Assembly (NCBI GenBank): GCA_020060765.1
Contig: JAGUZQ010000034.1
Location: 1 to 64,000, forward strand
DNA from: Planctomycetota bacterium
GTDB lineage: Bacteria > Planctomycetota > SZUA-567
Reading direction: 5' to 3'
DNA: 64,000 bases
The notes under the pieces are model-generated. The model made no database searches and was not told the origin of the DNA. It saw nothing but the letters and a program-made list of their open reading frames with translations. Shown one piece after another: positions 1-9,218 of this stretch. The translations under genes were made by a program, and so were the position numbers. Position 1 is the stretch's first letter; each line of letters begins with the position of its first letter.

Positions 1-158
1 GACGTTTTCCCGCCGCCTGCCCTGGGACGTTCCAAAGGCTGGCGCCTTTTCCACTGTGTGCCGCGTGCAGAGCACGCGCTTCGGCTATTCGCCGAAGTCA
101 GCACGCAAGGAAAGCGCCTCCGGCGCATGATTTAAATTAGGTTGTGGGCGAAGCCCAC
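1..158 (-). repeat. R1 multi-hairpin repeat, copy 1
   Basis: About 158 bp nearly identical, in inverted orientation, to positions 61743-61900; it may continue beyond the window edge. Read on the minus strand it starts 9 nt after the stop of the secreted hydrolase and carries consecutive short hairpins: GTGGGC/GCCCAC (144-158), GCGCC/GGCGC (about 116-125), CTTCGGC/GCCGAAG (about 80-98), GCGTGC/GCACGC (about 64-79) and AAAGGC/GCCTTT (about 34-50). Most differences from the second copy are in loops or linkers while the stems are kept. No transposase or terminal inverted repeat was seen. Confidence 0.85.
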
Positions 159-166
159 GTTGAGCA

Positions 167-2920
167 CTAAGGTGTTTCCCGTTCGGGCAGGGGTTCCGCC
201 TGCGGACGGTGCGAGAGGTTGGGGTCGAAGCGCCAATCGGAATTGAAAAATCCGGCCAGGCGGGCGGTGTTGGTGCCATCGTAAGGGTCAGTCGCTTCAC
301 TGAAAATAATATAGTCCGGTGTCAGATCCCACTTATGATTAAAGGATAGCGACTGGCCGTAGTACAACCCGTCAAGCAATACGACGTAACGCGCCTGATT
401 TTCCGGATTAGGATAGATCGCGCATAGCCCGAGATTTTCGCCGCGCTCCTCCCGGTCGCCGACGCCGTAGCCGTCGGGCAGGAATTTCACCGGCAGGCGG
501 TCGGCGATTTTCCGCAGGCAGGAATTTTCTTCCGGGTCGCCGAACAGCACTAGGTTATATTTTTCGCTATCGGCGGGAATAACTTCTCCGTGTTTTTTCA
601 AGCGCGGCGTGCCGCGCGCGAAGGTCTGCCAGTCTTTCACAAACTGCGCCGCGTTGGCTTCGTTCTTTTCGCCGTCGCCCACCACCAGCAGGAACGGCGA
701 ATTAAACGCTTCCTTCACCGGCCCGCAGAGAGTTGCGGTTTTGCTTAAATCCTTTTTCTCTCCCCGCAATCGGCAGGTGAAAAATTCCCCCGCAATCCCG
801 GCGCGCGGCATGGCCTTGATTTCAAAGCGGTCGCCGCCTGCGGAGAAAGAAACAGACTCCACCCCGCGCGCTTGAATAAAGTTTAGGGAAAAAGCGCGCA
901 CGTTTTCGCACAGTTCCACCACCACCCGCTTGTTGTCCGCGTCTATCCGCGCGCGGATTCTGGCAGGCTTACCCCACTGTTCGATCTCGTCAATCGACAG
1001 CCAATACTTTTTGCCATACTTGGGCGTGTAGGTGATGTGCTCGACGGTCTGTGGCGAGTTGCGCTTGTGTTGCAGCAGCCAACGATAAGTCGCGGCCTTG
1101 TTCATTTCCTCGGAAAAATACCAGTGGCCGAAACCTTCGGGCGGGGTAAGGAATTCCATCTGCCCCAGCGGCGGTTTCAGCTTTTCGAAAATGCGGGAGG
1201 AATGGCCGTATTTTACCAGCGAGTCATCTTTCGGATGCGCCGCCCGCACCGGCACGTCGGTCAGCGTCGCGGCAAGGTCGTAGGGGTTGTCGCTCTCCAG
1301 CAGCGTCCGTTTCCAGGGCGGAATGGTTTCGCGGCTGGCGAGGTTACGTTCGTAGGTTTCCGCGTGCCAGAAAAAGTAATCCGTTCTGCCCGACCACACC
1401 TGCGCGGCGGCGAAGACGCCGGGGTAATGCGAAAGCATCGTCCACACCCCGCTGCCGCCCATCGAATAACCGGCCAGATAGATGCGCGTCTCGTCGATGG
1501 GATAGCGCTTCTTCATCTCTTCCAGCGCACGCAGGACATCGACTTCGCCGATGGAGAGAAAATCGGTGTTGCTTCTCCCGAAAGGCAACAGCAGCGCGCA
1601 CCCTGTCGCCTCCATCGCCGCCGCCAGCTCCGGCTCGATTTTCATCCAGTCCAGCTTGTTATAGCTAGGCACGTAACCGTGAAAAAACACCACCAGCGGC
1701 AGCTTTTCCGTTTGCGGTTTCAGCGGGACATAATAGCGGTAAGGTTGAACCGAGTTATCGGCGTCGCAGATATAAGCCGCTTCCTGAATTCCTCTTGCTC
1801 CGGCCAGCGGGTCGCGTTTTTCCCTGGCGGCGGCGAGCGCCAGTTCCGCCCGCTCCACCAGGGACGCGGATTTCTCCCCGTATTTAAAGGTGCGGTTGAC
1901 CCTGCTTGCGGTCAGCAGATCAATCTGCTCCAGCGACAGCCGCGCCAGCGCGGTTTCCGCGGAAGTATCTTCCGGCAAACTCGCGCGCAGCCGCGCCACG
2001 CTGTCCTTCAACCCGCTTTCGCAGAAAACATCGACGCTCAGAGTAGCCAGCACGTCCGCGCCTGCCAGCAGTTCGCCCGCGACCGTCGCCTTGCCCCAGG
2101 CGGAAACTTGCGGCTTGACACTCACCAGCAAATGCGAGGAAACCGCTTCGGCGAAACTTTCCGGCTTGCCGGTGGCATTAAGCCACTCCGCCTGCGGCGA
2201 GGAAATTTTCAGGCAAAGCGGAGTCTGCAACTCCGGCATCCCAGCCAGAAAACGGAGATAAAACCGCAGCCGCTCCTCGCCATCGATAAAGCGCGGTTCT
2301 GACAGGAAGGAAAGGGAATTGCCGATCGCTTCCGCGCGACGCGCCGGGGTGAAATCCTGCAAGGTGACGGCGAAGCGCGCGGCATGGAAAGGCTGCATCT
2401 TGCCGTCGATCTGGCTCGCCACTGCGGCAATGCCGAAGTAGGCGATTTTTTCCTTCGCTTCCAGCTTCAGCAATAACCGGTGCGTGCCGGGAGCAATTTC
2501 TGCCTTCGCCGCCGTTTCCCAGACATTCTGATAAGTGGAAGCGCGGGAGCGCGCGGCGATTTTTCCGTCGACCCACAGCGCGGCTGGGGAAAAAGTGGTG
2601 AAATGAAAAACCGGTTCGCAGACTTGCGCCACGTCGATTTCGGCATAGGCATAGAAATAGCTGGTGCGGCCGGGAAGGAGGGAGTTTAACTCGACCGGTT
2701 TGCCGCCGGAATGCAGATAGACCCAGGCCGAACCGCCGACGGGATCGCCTTCGCGCGGGATGAGATCAGTCTCCGGCAGTGCCTCCGCCAGCGGCCCTGA
2801 CACCAGCCACACCGGTATGGCCGCCGAATCCCCCGTAAGGAACCGCGGGCGGCTTTCGCCGGAAACAGCCAGGCTGCAAAAAAAAGCGCACAGGAAAAAC
2901 AGGGCAAGTCTTTTGCGCAT
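167..2920 (-). CDS. Secreted prolyl-oligopeptidase/esterase-type hydrolase
   Basis: A 917-residue protein with a Sec signal peptide at about residues 1-21 (basic start, hydrophobic core, then Ala-Val-Ser-Gly). The first ~390 residues look like beta-rich accessory domains. An alpha/beta-hydrolase domain follows (about 395-620) with a Phe-Phe-His-Gly oxyanion segment, the elbow Gly-Tyr-Ser-Met-Gly-Gly (Ser486), an Asp in the KDDS stretch near 580 and a candidate His599 in GFGHW. The last ~290 residues are uncharacterised. The layout fits large secreted esterases or peptidases of polysaccharide degraders. Substrate is unknown; an acetyl- or feruloyl-esterase role on plant glycans is only a guess. 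It is the last gene of a minus-strand run and ends at repeat R1. Confidence 0.8.
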   Translation of the reverse strand: MRKRLALFFLCAFFCSLAVSGESRPRFLTGDSAAIPVWLVSGPLAEALPETDLIPREGDPVGGSAWVYLHSGGKPVELNSLLPGRTSYFYAYAEIDVAQVCEPVFHFTTFSPAALWVDGKIAARSRASTYQNVWETAAKAEIAPGTHRLLLKLEAKEKIAYFGIAAVASQIDGKMQPFHAARFAVTLQDFTPARRAEAIGNSLSFLSEPRFIDGEERLRFYLRFLAGMPELQTPLCLKISSPQAEWLNATGKPESFAEAVSSHLLVSVKPQVSAWGKATVAGELLAGADVLATLSVDVFCESGLKDSVARLRASLPEDTSAETALARLSLEQIDLLTASRVNRTFKYGEKSASLVERAELALAAAREKRDPLAGARGIQEAAYICDADNSVQPYRYYVPLKPQTEKLPLVVFFHGYVPSYNKLDWMKIEPELAAAMEATGCALLLPFGRSNTDFLSIGEVDVLRALEEMKKRYPIDETRIYLAGYSMGGSGVWTMLSHYPGVFAAAQVWSGRTDYFFWHAETYERNLASRETIPPWKRTLLESDNPYDLAATLTDVPVRAAHPKDDSLVKYGHSSRIFEKLKPPLGQMEFLTPPEGFGHWYFSEEMNKAATYRWLLQHKRNSPQTVEHITYTPKYGKKYWLSIDEIEQWGKPARIRARIDADNKRVVVELCENVRAFSLNFIQARGVESVSFSAGGDRFEIKAMPRAGIAGEFFTCRLRGEKKDLSKTATLCGPVKEAFNSPFLLVVGDGEKNEANAAQFVKDWQTFARGTPRLKKHGEVIPADSEKYNLVLFGDPEENSCLRKIADRLPVKFLPDGYGVGDREERGENLGLCAIYPNPENQARYVVLLDGLYYGQSLSFNHKWDLTPDYIIFSEATDPYDGTNTARLAGFFNSDWRFDPNLSHRPQAEPLPERETP

Positions 2921-2943
2921 CCTGAACTCCTGTTTCCTGTCAA

Positions 2944-4542
2944 TCAGATTTCGTCCAGCCAGTGCGGCGCATGGTCGCCGGAATCGAAGGGATGAGCTTC
3001 CGGCTTGGCCGGTTCCACCGCCGCTGCCGGTTGTTTCTTGCCTCTCCGGGAAGGACGCTTTTTCGCGGCAGTTTTCTTGCTGGCCAGATAAAATTCCGTC
3101 GCCGACAACGGAGCCAGTTGCGGCGCCTCGGCAGCCGCAACTTTTTCCGCAGGTTCCGGGAGTTTCTGCGGTTCAGAAGCGACAACCGGTTCAGTGGAAA
3201 CAATTCCTTCTATCGCGGCGGCGGCGTCAAGAGCCGGTTTTTTCCCGCGGCGGGAACGGCCTCCCCGGCGGCGGGAACGGCGCTTGCCTTTGCGAGCAGG
3301 CTCTTCCGCTTCGTTATCGCCCTCGGTGCTTTCAGGCTTTTTCTTTTCAACCGCTTTTTCCAGCTTGAATTCCTCGTACAGCGAAACCCACTTGGCGACA
3401 TTGCCGTCGGAACCACTGGCAGCGGAAATTATCTGGAACAGCGACAGCGCTTCGGGGAACGTTTCGTGCCGCATGAACCTTCCCCGCGAAAAGCCGCGCT
3501 TGCGGCTGGGTGAAAATCTCTGCTGGGCGACAGTGATGCGGTGCATGATGTCCAGCATCCGGCGCGGCAGCTTGAGGTGCTTGAAAGCGCCGTCATACGC
3601 TTTGCTGACGGTTTCGGCGTAGATCCGGTGTTCGCTTTCCCCAGCCTGCTCGATCAGGGGCTGGAACAGCGTAGCCATCATCAGCGGCTGGGTTGCTTCC
3701 TTCAGGTAGAATTCGCCCTTGTCCAGCGCCGCCAGCATCTGCCACAGGCTGGCTTCGCCGCCAACCTCGTCCAGATAGGCCGCGAGTTTCGGCATGATCG
3801 GAACCATCAGCCCGGTTTCGTGCAACAGGCGAATCGCCGCCTCGCCGGAACCGAAGCCGAACAGGCGGAAAATCTCTTCAATCATCCGCGGCGGAGAAGC
3901 TTTTTCGATTTCAGAGGCGTGATTTTTCAGCGCTGCCAGGGTGTTGGCTTCGATTTCAAACCCAAGTCGCGAGGCGAACCGCACTGCCCGCATCATCCGC
4001 ACCGGATCCTCGCGGAACCGGATTTCCGGATCGCCGATGCAACGCACCTGGCGTTTCTCCAGGTCTTCCAGCCCGCCGACGTAATCGATGACGTTAAATG
4101 TCTCGATATCGTAGAACAGACCATTGATGGTGAAGTCGCGGCGGATAGCGTCTTCTTCCGGCGTACCCCACTTGTTGTCGTCTTTCTGGAACAGGTTTGC
4201 TTCCGGATCGTCGGGGTTGGCGTCGTTTTCCGGAATGCCGCGAAAGGTGCTGGTTTCGATAATCTTGTCGCCGTACTTGATGTGCGCAAGGCGGAAGCGG
4301 CGGCCGATCAGGAAACAGTTGCGGAACAGCGGCTTGATCTCGCCTGGCTTGGCGCTGGTACTGATGTCGAAATCCTTGGGGTGGCGCTGCAACAGCAGGT
4401 CGCGCACACCGCCGCCGACGAGGTAGGCGGTAAAACCCTTGCGCAGCAGCCGGTAAAGGACTTTCAGTGCGTCGGGGTCGATGTCGCGGCGGGAAATGCA
4501 ATGTTCCGGACGTTTCCGGACGACAATGTTGTGTTCAGGCAT
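2944..4542 (-). CDS. pcnB: Poly(A) polymerase I / PcnB-type nucleotidyltransferase
   Basis: Class II polymerase-beta-superfamily nucleotidyltransferase of 532 residues. Visible motifs are GGGVRD (43-48), the metal-binding Asp-Phe-Asp (57-59), the IGRRFRLAH stretch characteristic of PcnB, RRDFTINGLFYD and the EDPVRMMRAVRFASRLGF helix. These favour a poly(A) polymerase, which adds 3' tails to RNA and promotes decay, over a CCA-adding enzyme, though tRNA-repair activity cannot be excluded by eye. The C-terminus is a long Ala/Pro/Lys/Arg tail with an RRRGGR cluster, likely RNA-binding. The start at 4542 was chosen because the PcnB N-terminal motif (EHCISR, then ALKVLYRL) begins right after it; the open frame extends to 4752 but that part is not family-like and overlaps murA. 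The ribosome-binding site is weak. Confidence 0.88.
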   Translation of the reverse strand: MPEHNIVVRKRPEHCISRRDIDPDALKVLYRLLRKGFTAYLVGGGVRDLLLQRHPKDFDISTSAKPGEIKPLFRNCFLIGRRFRLAHIKYGDKIIETSTFRGIPENDANPDDPEANLFQKDDNKWGTPEEDAIRRDFTINGLFYDIETFNVIDYVGGLEDLEKRQVRCIGDPEIRFREDPVRMMRAVRFASRLGFEIEANTLAALKNHASEIEKASPPRMIEEIFRLFGFGSGEAAIRLLHETGLMVPIMPKLAAYLDEVGGEASLWQMLAALDKGEFYLKEATQPLMMATLFQPLIEQAGESEHRIYAETVSKAYDGAFKHLKLPRRMLDIMHRITVAQQRFSPSRKRGFSRGRFMRHETFPEALSLFQIISAASGSDGNVAKWVSLYEEFKLEKAVEKKKPESTEGDNEAEEPARKGKRRSRRRGGRSRRGKKPALDAAAAIEGIVSTEPVVASEPQKLPEPAEKVAAAEAPQLAPLSATEFYLASKKTAAKKRPSRRGKKQPAAAVEPAKPEAHPFDSGDHAPHWLDEI

Positions 4543-4627
4543 AGCGGTAAAATCCGTTCTGTTTACGCTCCGGCGCGGCAGGCCTGCTGCGGCAACCGTA
4601 AGCTCAAGGGACTCTGGCCTAAGCCGG

Positions 4628-5911
4628 TCAACCTTCCACGCGCCTGACGTGCGCCCCGAGGGCGCGCAGGCGCTCGTCAATCCGTTCGTAGCCCCGGTCG
4701 ATCTGCGCGATGTTGCCGATGGTGCTTTCGCCGTCGGCGGCGAGGCTGGCAATCAGCAGCGCCATGCCCGCGCGGATGTCGGGACTGGAAATCGACGCTC
4801 CGTGCAGACGGCTGGGGCCGATCACCACCGCCCGGTGCGGGTCGCACAGCACTATCTGCGCACCCATCTCGATCAACTGGTCTACAAAAAACATTCTGCT
4901 TTCAAACATCTTTTCGAAAATGATGACGCTGCCGTGGCACTGGGTCGCGGCGGTAGTGGCGACGCTCGTCAGGTCGGCGGGGAATCCCGGCCAGGGAGAG
5001 TCGTCGATTTTCGGTATCGCCCCTCGGGTGTCGGGCTGCACGCGCAGACGCTGGGCGCGGGGAACGCGGACGTTCTCCCCCTGGATCTCCACGTCGATCC
5101 CCAGGCGGCGGAACTGGAACAGGATCATGCGCATCTGGTCGGGGGCGGCTTTCTCGATCGTGATCTCCCCGCCGGTCACCGCCGCCAGGGCGATGAAACT
5201 GGCGACCTCGATATAATCCGCGCCCAGTTCGCATTCGCATCCGTTCAGCCGCTGTACCCCATGCACGCGCAACTCATTGGTGCCCGCGCCTTCGATATCG
5301 GCGCCCATTTTCCGCAACATCCGGCACAGATCCTGCACGTGCGGTTCACAGGCGGCGTTACGGATTATGGTTTTGCCTTTGGCCAGAACCGCCGCCATGA
5401 CCGTGTTTTCCGTCGCCGTGACCGAAGCCTCGTCCAGCAGGATATCCGCCCCGGTCAACCCCTGAGGAGCGCGGATACGGATAGCCCGATCCACCTCCAC
5501 CCGCGCGCCCATCGCCTCCAATGCCAGCAGGTGAGTGTCAAGCCGCCGGCGGCCGATCCGGTCGCCGCCGGGAAAAGGAAGCTCGACCGAGCCGAAACGA
5601 TGCAACAGGGGCGCGGCCAGCAGGATGCTCCCGCGCACCTTGGCGGAAAGCTCCCGCGCCAGCTTGTCCCCCTCGCAGCCGGACGCCGATATGCGCACGT
5701 CGTGCCGGTTTTCCCGGGCAAGTCCTACACCAAGGCTTTCCAGCATGGCCAGCATGGTGTTGACGTCGCCGATGTCTGGCACGTTGCCGATCCGCACCTC
5801 GCCGTCGGTCAGGAGAGCCGCCGCCAGCGCCGGCAGAGCCGCATTCTTGTTGCCGGAAGCCCGGATAACGCCGGACAGCGGGTGTCCGCCCTCGATTTTA
5901 AAACAAGCCAT
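4628..5911 (-). CDS. murA: UDP-N-acetylglucosamine 1-carboxyvinyltransferase
   Basis: A 427-residue EPSP-synthase-fold enzyme that transfers enolpyruvate from PEP to UDP-GlcNAc, the first committed step of peptidoglycan synthesis, in the cytoplasm. The N-terminal [16 protein letters not shown] signature and Pro-Gly-Gly-x-x-Ile-Gly-Arg-Arg (114-122) identify it. The residue that is Cys115 in E. coli is Asp117 here (codon at 5561-5563). Natural Asp variants occur in Chlamydia and mycobacteria, stay active and resist fosfomycin; resistance here is therefore predicted, not shown. It lies 85 bp upstream of pcnB on the same strand. Confidence 0.95.
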   Translation of the reverse strand: MACFKIEGGHPLSGVIRASGNKNAALPALAAALLTDGEVRIGNVPDIGDVNTMLAMLESLGVGLARENRHDVRISASGCEGDKLARELSAKVRGSILLAAPLLHRFGSVELPFPGGDRIGRRRLDTHLLALEAMGARVEVDRAIRIRAPQGLTGADILLDEASVTATENTVMAAVLAKGKTIIRNAACEPHVQDLCRMLRKMGADIEGAGTNELRVHGVQRLNGCECELGADYIEVASFIALAAVTGGEITIEKAAPDQMRMILFQFRRLGIDVEIQGENVRVPRAQRLRVQPDTRGAIPKIDDSPWPGFPADLTSVATTAATQCHGSVIIFEKMFESRMFFVDQLIEMGAQIVLCDPHRAVVIGPSRLHGASISSPDIRAGMALLIASLAADGESTIGNIAQIDRGYERIDERLRALGAHVRRVEG

Positions 5912-6003
5912 GCCGTAATCCGCAAAAACAGTACGGTGAAATTCCGCCGCTACTTTCGAAAATTTGGATATTATGCAAACGTAGCCGTAAAGTCAAGCCG
6001 GTC

Positions 6004-7044
6004 TCAATGCTTGGTGGTCAGGCGGATATTGTAAATATCGTATCTGGGTGCGGGAATATCCACCTGCTCCTTTTCCAGCCAGCCGATCACCTTGTCCAGC
6101 CATTTGTCATCCAGCACTGTCCGGGGCGACTTGGCCTCGCTGTTGTCAAACACCTCGTAATTAAAACCTCCCCGACGCAGCCAGCACGAGCCTCGTAAAA
6201 CTTTTTCCAGGGAAATGTTTTCCCTTTCGCCGCCCGCAACCAGAGCGAGAGGCGGCGCGAGTTTCAGCAACTTCTTGGTTTCGCTCGATCCGATATAGTT
6301 GGCCTCCGCCTCCCAGGTGAAATCCGCGGTATTAGCGATTAATTTTCCCGTCGCCAACTCGCCATATTCAGTCTTGCGGATAAGCAGCATATCGTTGACG
6401 CAGATGACACCGGAAAAGATTTTCGGATAATTCCATGTCGCCATCATTGCCATTTTCGCGCCCGTATTCTCCCCCCCGATAATGACCCTGGCGCGGTTTA
6501 TCGGATATTCGAAGGTGATGGTTGCAACGGTGTCCAGTGCTTGCGCCACCCGGAGCAGATCCGGCAGATAACCGTCGCAAGCATTGGGCGAGGCATAGAT
6601 CAGTTTGCGCTTGAGCAAAACTTCTTTCCAGCTTTCCTCTATTGGCACTCCGGCTTTTTCTTCGCCCAGATGCACATATAAGCCCCACTCCTTGCCGCCA
6701 TCGTATTCCGGCGGCACATATAGATAAGTGGAATACTTGGTGACGTCGTAATCGAGCAGCTTTTCCGGGTCTTTTTGCGGCTTGACCCTTTTTGTGCAGC
6801 TTTCCGTGAGATTGTAAAATTTGAGCATCTTTTTTCCGGCGAGAGCTTCGGAAAAATAATTTTTCGCTTTTTTGAACATGCGTGTGGTCAGCTGGTATTC
6901 GACGATTTCGCCAGTCAGGAATTTCGCTTCCGGCTTTTTCTCTTCCTTGGCTTCTGGCGGAGTTTCCTCCTTTTTCTCGCCTTCCTCGGCGGCAAAGGTC
7001 ACGGAAAACAGCAACCACCCTATCAGCAAAAGAACCCGCCGCAT
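6004..7044 (-). CDS. Secreted alpha/beta-hydrolase-like protein, nucleophile absent
   Basis: A 346-residue protein with a signal peptide (MRRVLLLIGWLLFSVTFA) followed by a Glu/Lys-rich linker (EEGEKKEETPPEAKEEKKPEA). The body resembles PHB-depolymerase-like esterases: a strand entering a Gly-rich elbow, then a helix with MAMMAT and a segment like YPKIFSGVICVND. The elbow reads Gly-Glu-Asn-Thr-Gly-Ala, with Asn193 (6466-6468) where the catalytic Ser should be, so esterase activity is doubtful. The start at 7044 is supported by GGAGGG upstream and by the signal peptide; the open frame extends to 7149 without a better start. It could be a structural or binding paralogue of the neighbouring secreted hydrolases. 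Confidence 0.65.
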   Translation of the reverse strand: MRRVLLLIGWLLFSVTFAAEEGEKKEETPPEAKEEKKPEAKFLTGEIVEYQLTTRMFKKAKNYFSEALAGKKMLKFYNLTESCTKRVKPQKDPEKLLDYDVTKYSTYLYVPPEYDGGKEWGLYVHLGEEKAGVPIEESWKEVLLKRKLIYASPNACDGYLPDLLRVAQALDTVATITFEYPINRARVIIGGENTGAKMAMMATWNYPKIFSGVICVNDMLLIRKTEYGELATGKLIANTADFTWEAEANYIGSSETKKLLKLAPPLALVAGGERENISLEKVLRGSCWLRRGGFNYEVFDNSEAKSPRTVLDDKWLDKVIGWLEKEQVDIPAPRYDIYNIRLTTKH

Positions 7045-7221
7045 TATTATCCCTCCACTGCCTGTTTCGCACCTCAGCCTGCCCAGCCGACACATGCGAA
7101 AACTTAACGCAATAAAATAATGCCATCCCAAAACAGACAAAATAACCACAGCCCAAGGTTAGCATAATTTCCCAAAAAATACAGTACTATGTTTGATAAA
7201 CCGCCTCATTTCAGAATTGCC

Positions 7222-7249
7222 TTGACAGAAGCCAACCATGTGTTAAATT
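7222..7249 (+). promoter_or_regulatory. Candidate sigma70 promoter
   Basis: TTGACA (7222-7227) and TAAATT (7244-7249) with a 16-bp spacer. The ATG of the next gene lies 7 nt after the -10 box, so the transcript would start at or next to the codon. No Shine-Dalgarno sequence is visible. Confidence 0.5.
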
Positions 7250-7255
7250 TCCGTT

Positions 7256-7960
7256 ATGCCTTCTTTCAGAGACGAACTCAGAAAACGCGGCGACTCGGTA
7301 AAAAAAACCCGGGAGAAACCCGCCGAAAAAACCGCCGGAAGGTCTTCCCGGCGCGCAGCCGAAAGCCAGACTTCCCGGCGCGAGGAAAGCTCCCGGCGTG
7401 ATTCCCGCGCCTCGTCCCGCACCGACAGCGAATCGCGCCGAGACACCCGCGCCAGCGCCAGAACCTCCAGCCGCAAATCCAGCCGCGAAGCCCTGGTCAT
7501 CGAAGACCCGGAAGATAACACCATTTCCTCCCGCAGCCGGGGACGGGAACGCAACGCGCGAGGCAATAAAAACGGCAAAAAGGACAATACCAAGCTGATG
7601 CTGTACGGCGGAGTTGGCGCCGTCGCACTGCTGCTTATTATCGGCCTGGTAGTCATGCAACTAACGTCTGGCGGCGGAAAATCCCGCAAGAAGGTGAAAG
7701 CCGACATCGAGGAGGAGGAAGTCGTTCACACGATAGAACCCTATGCCAGCCCTGAAGAAGCAGAGAAAATGCTGATAAAGGCAGACAACCTGTTTGCCCA
7801 GGGCCGCGCTTCCAACGACAACTCCGAACGCAACAAATGCTATAAGGAATGCCTGGTCATCTCACAAAGAGTAAGGGAAACCGATGGCATCTCCGGCAGA
7901 ACCGGCGAACGTGCCAGCAAGCTTTGTTACGACGCCGGCAAGTGCCAGACCTACAAATGA
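7256..7960 (+). CDS. Ser/Arg-rich single-pass membrane protein, function unknown
   Basis: A 234-residue protein not matched to a family I know. Residues 1-110 are low-complexity and strongly basic, rich in Ser-Arg-Arg and Arg-Ala-Ser patterns. A hydrophobic segment (LMLYGGVGAVALLLIIGLVV, about 113-132) follows, then a basic stop-transfer cluster and a ~95-residue domain with Ala/Glu-rich helices and three Cys. The layout suggests a cytoplasmic basic tail with the small domain outside. The start is decided by the frame only; the preceding promoter would make the message leaderless. It is isolated between divergent and convergent neighbours. Confidence 0.65.
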   Translation: MPSFRDELRKRGDSVKKTREKPAEKTAGRSSRRAAESQTSRREESSRRDSRASSRTDSESRRDTRASARTSSRKSSREALVIEDPEDNTISSRSRGRERNARGNKNGKKDNTKLMLYGGVGAVALLLIIGLVVMQLTSGGGKSRKKVKADIEEEEVVHTIEPYASPEEAEKMLIKADNLFAQGRASNDNSERNKCYKECLVISQRVRETDGISGRTGERASKLCYDAGKCQTYK

Positions 7961-7979
7961 CAGGTTGTCTTTACCAATT

Positions 7980-9218
7980 CTATAGAGATGCAATTTTCTG
8001 CTGCCAATAGACCTGTTTCCCCCAGTTCAGGTCTTCCGGTGTGATAATCCCGCCGCCGCCACCCTGCCAGAGACCGCCGCTCAGAATGTGTTCCGCCACC
8101 GCTTTTTTCAGGGAATTGTCCAGCGTTACGGTTTTCACGTCGACGTCTGGTTTGCCGAAAACTGCATTCAGAATGCCGGATTGCCTTCCTGCTATTGGGT
8201 AAATGTACCATTCCTTCAGGAAACGGACGATATTGGCATCCTCCGGCAGGAAGCCATCAAACTGCGGATCGAGCAGCCAGGAATTACAGGTAAAAGCCTT
8301 GAACCTGTATTCAGGCAAGTATTTAGGGAAAAAATCCAGCGCCTGCGAGAAAGACTCACCGCACAAGGCGTGATCCATTTTTCCTTGCGCCGGGATATGT
8401 ACGCCCAAGATCGGATCTTCTCTTTTAAGCACGCATTCCCATTCGGTTTTGGACAACGTAAGATCCTGTCTTTGCGCACGGCCATGGGCGGAAACCGGAT
8501 TGCCTCTGAAATATCTGTCGGTTTCCTCGAAACGGGAAGTCCAACTGTCCGGCGAGGGATCGTCGGGATGGAACCAGAAACCGTCAGCGCGGAAGGGAAG
8601 CCCTTCTTCCGCCAGCACCAGTTTTATGCCGTCGGCTTTTCGCCGCAACATCATAAACTGCTGGTTGTGTGCAGCAAGCGCGAATTGCAACCGTCCCAGC
8701 CAGAATATCTCTGCCCTGATAAAATTGCCGATCCAGCGGGAAATAACATACCCCGGTTTGCCGCTTGATTTGCGAAAAGCGTTCAGTTTCACCTCGAAAT
8801 CGCCCAGCGTATCGCGCACGACTTTTTCAGGAATCCCGGCGGTTCCATAGTTTTTCCTGATTTCCGGCAGACAAGCCAGCACCGTCAGCAGACCCAATAA
8901 GCCGCTAAGCAAACAGGGCAATTCGTGCAGCCGGGGCCATTCAGTATTTTTCGGCGACAGGTTTTCACTTAACAGGGAATTGCGGCAAAAAACCAGCAGT
9001 CTCGACAGATCGGGATCGGTTTTAATTTCCGCGACCGCTTCCCGTAAAGCAACGGTGTTTTCCGCCGCCATGCACAGATAGGAGCAAGCCTCGTCGATAT
9101 AACCGGAGTGTAGAAAGTCAGGGCATGCCGCCACGGGGGAGTTTTCAGTTTTTTCCCACGCCGCCAGCCAGTCTTCGGACGCTCCCAGGTTGCGCAGTTG
9201 TGCAGTCAGATTTTTCAT
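7980..9218 (-). CDS. Acyltransferase with NAT_N/GNAT_C-like domains
   Basis: A 412-residue protein. The C-terminal half carries motifs I associate with the two-domain GNAT-like acyltransferases (NAT_N plus GNAT_C, formerly DUF5596): ILGVHIPAQG, an SFSQALDFFPKYLP stretch, CNSWLLDPQF and LPEDANIVRFLKEW. The substrate is unknown. The start at 9218 has GAGG at the correct distance and avoids the upstream extension of the frame, which runs through a dispersed hairpin repeat (VIPAQAGIQ is the repeat's translation). It is convergent with the Ser/Arg-rich gene, 19 bp away. Family assignment is from remembered motifs, hence moderate confidence. Confidence 0.65.
   Translation of the reverse strand: MKNLTAQLRNLGASEDWLAAWEKTENSPVAACPDFLHSGYIDEACSYLCMAAENTVALREAVAEIKTDPDLSRLLVFCRNSLLSENLSPKNTEWPRLHELPCLLSGLLGLLTVLACLPEIRKNYGTAGIPEKVVRDTLGDFEVKLNAFRKSSGKPGYVISRWIGNFIRAEIFWLGRLQFALAAHNQQFMMLRRKADGIKLVLAEEGLPFRADGFWFHPDDPSPDSWTSRFEETDRYFRGNPVSAHGRAQRQDLTLSKTEWECVLKREDPILGVHIPAQGKMDHALCGESFSQALDFFPKYLPEYRFKAFTCNSWLLDPQFDGFLPEDANIVRFLKEWYIYPIAGRQSGILNAVFGKPDVDVKTVTLDNSLKKAVAEHILSGGLWQGGGGGIITPEDLNWGKQVYWQQKIASL

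Noticed and set aside
1-158. R1 considered as an insertion sequence end
   Set aside because: No transposase, no terminal inverted repeats and no target duplication; better described as a structured repeat.
1037-2302. 421-codon plus-strand frame opposite the secreted hydrolase
   Set aside because: Arg/His/Gln-rich composition typical of antisense frames in GC-rich DNA.
3541-4647. 368-codon plus-strand frame opposite pcnB
   Set aside because: Antisense shadow of a clear PcnB gene.
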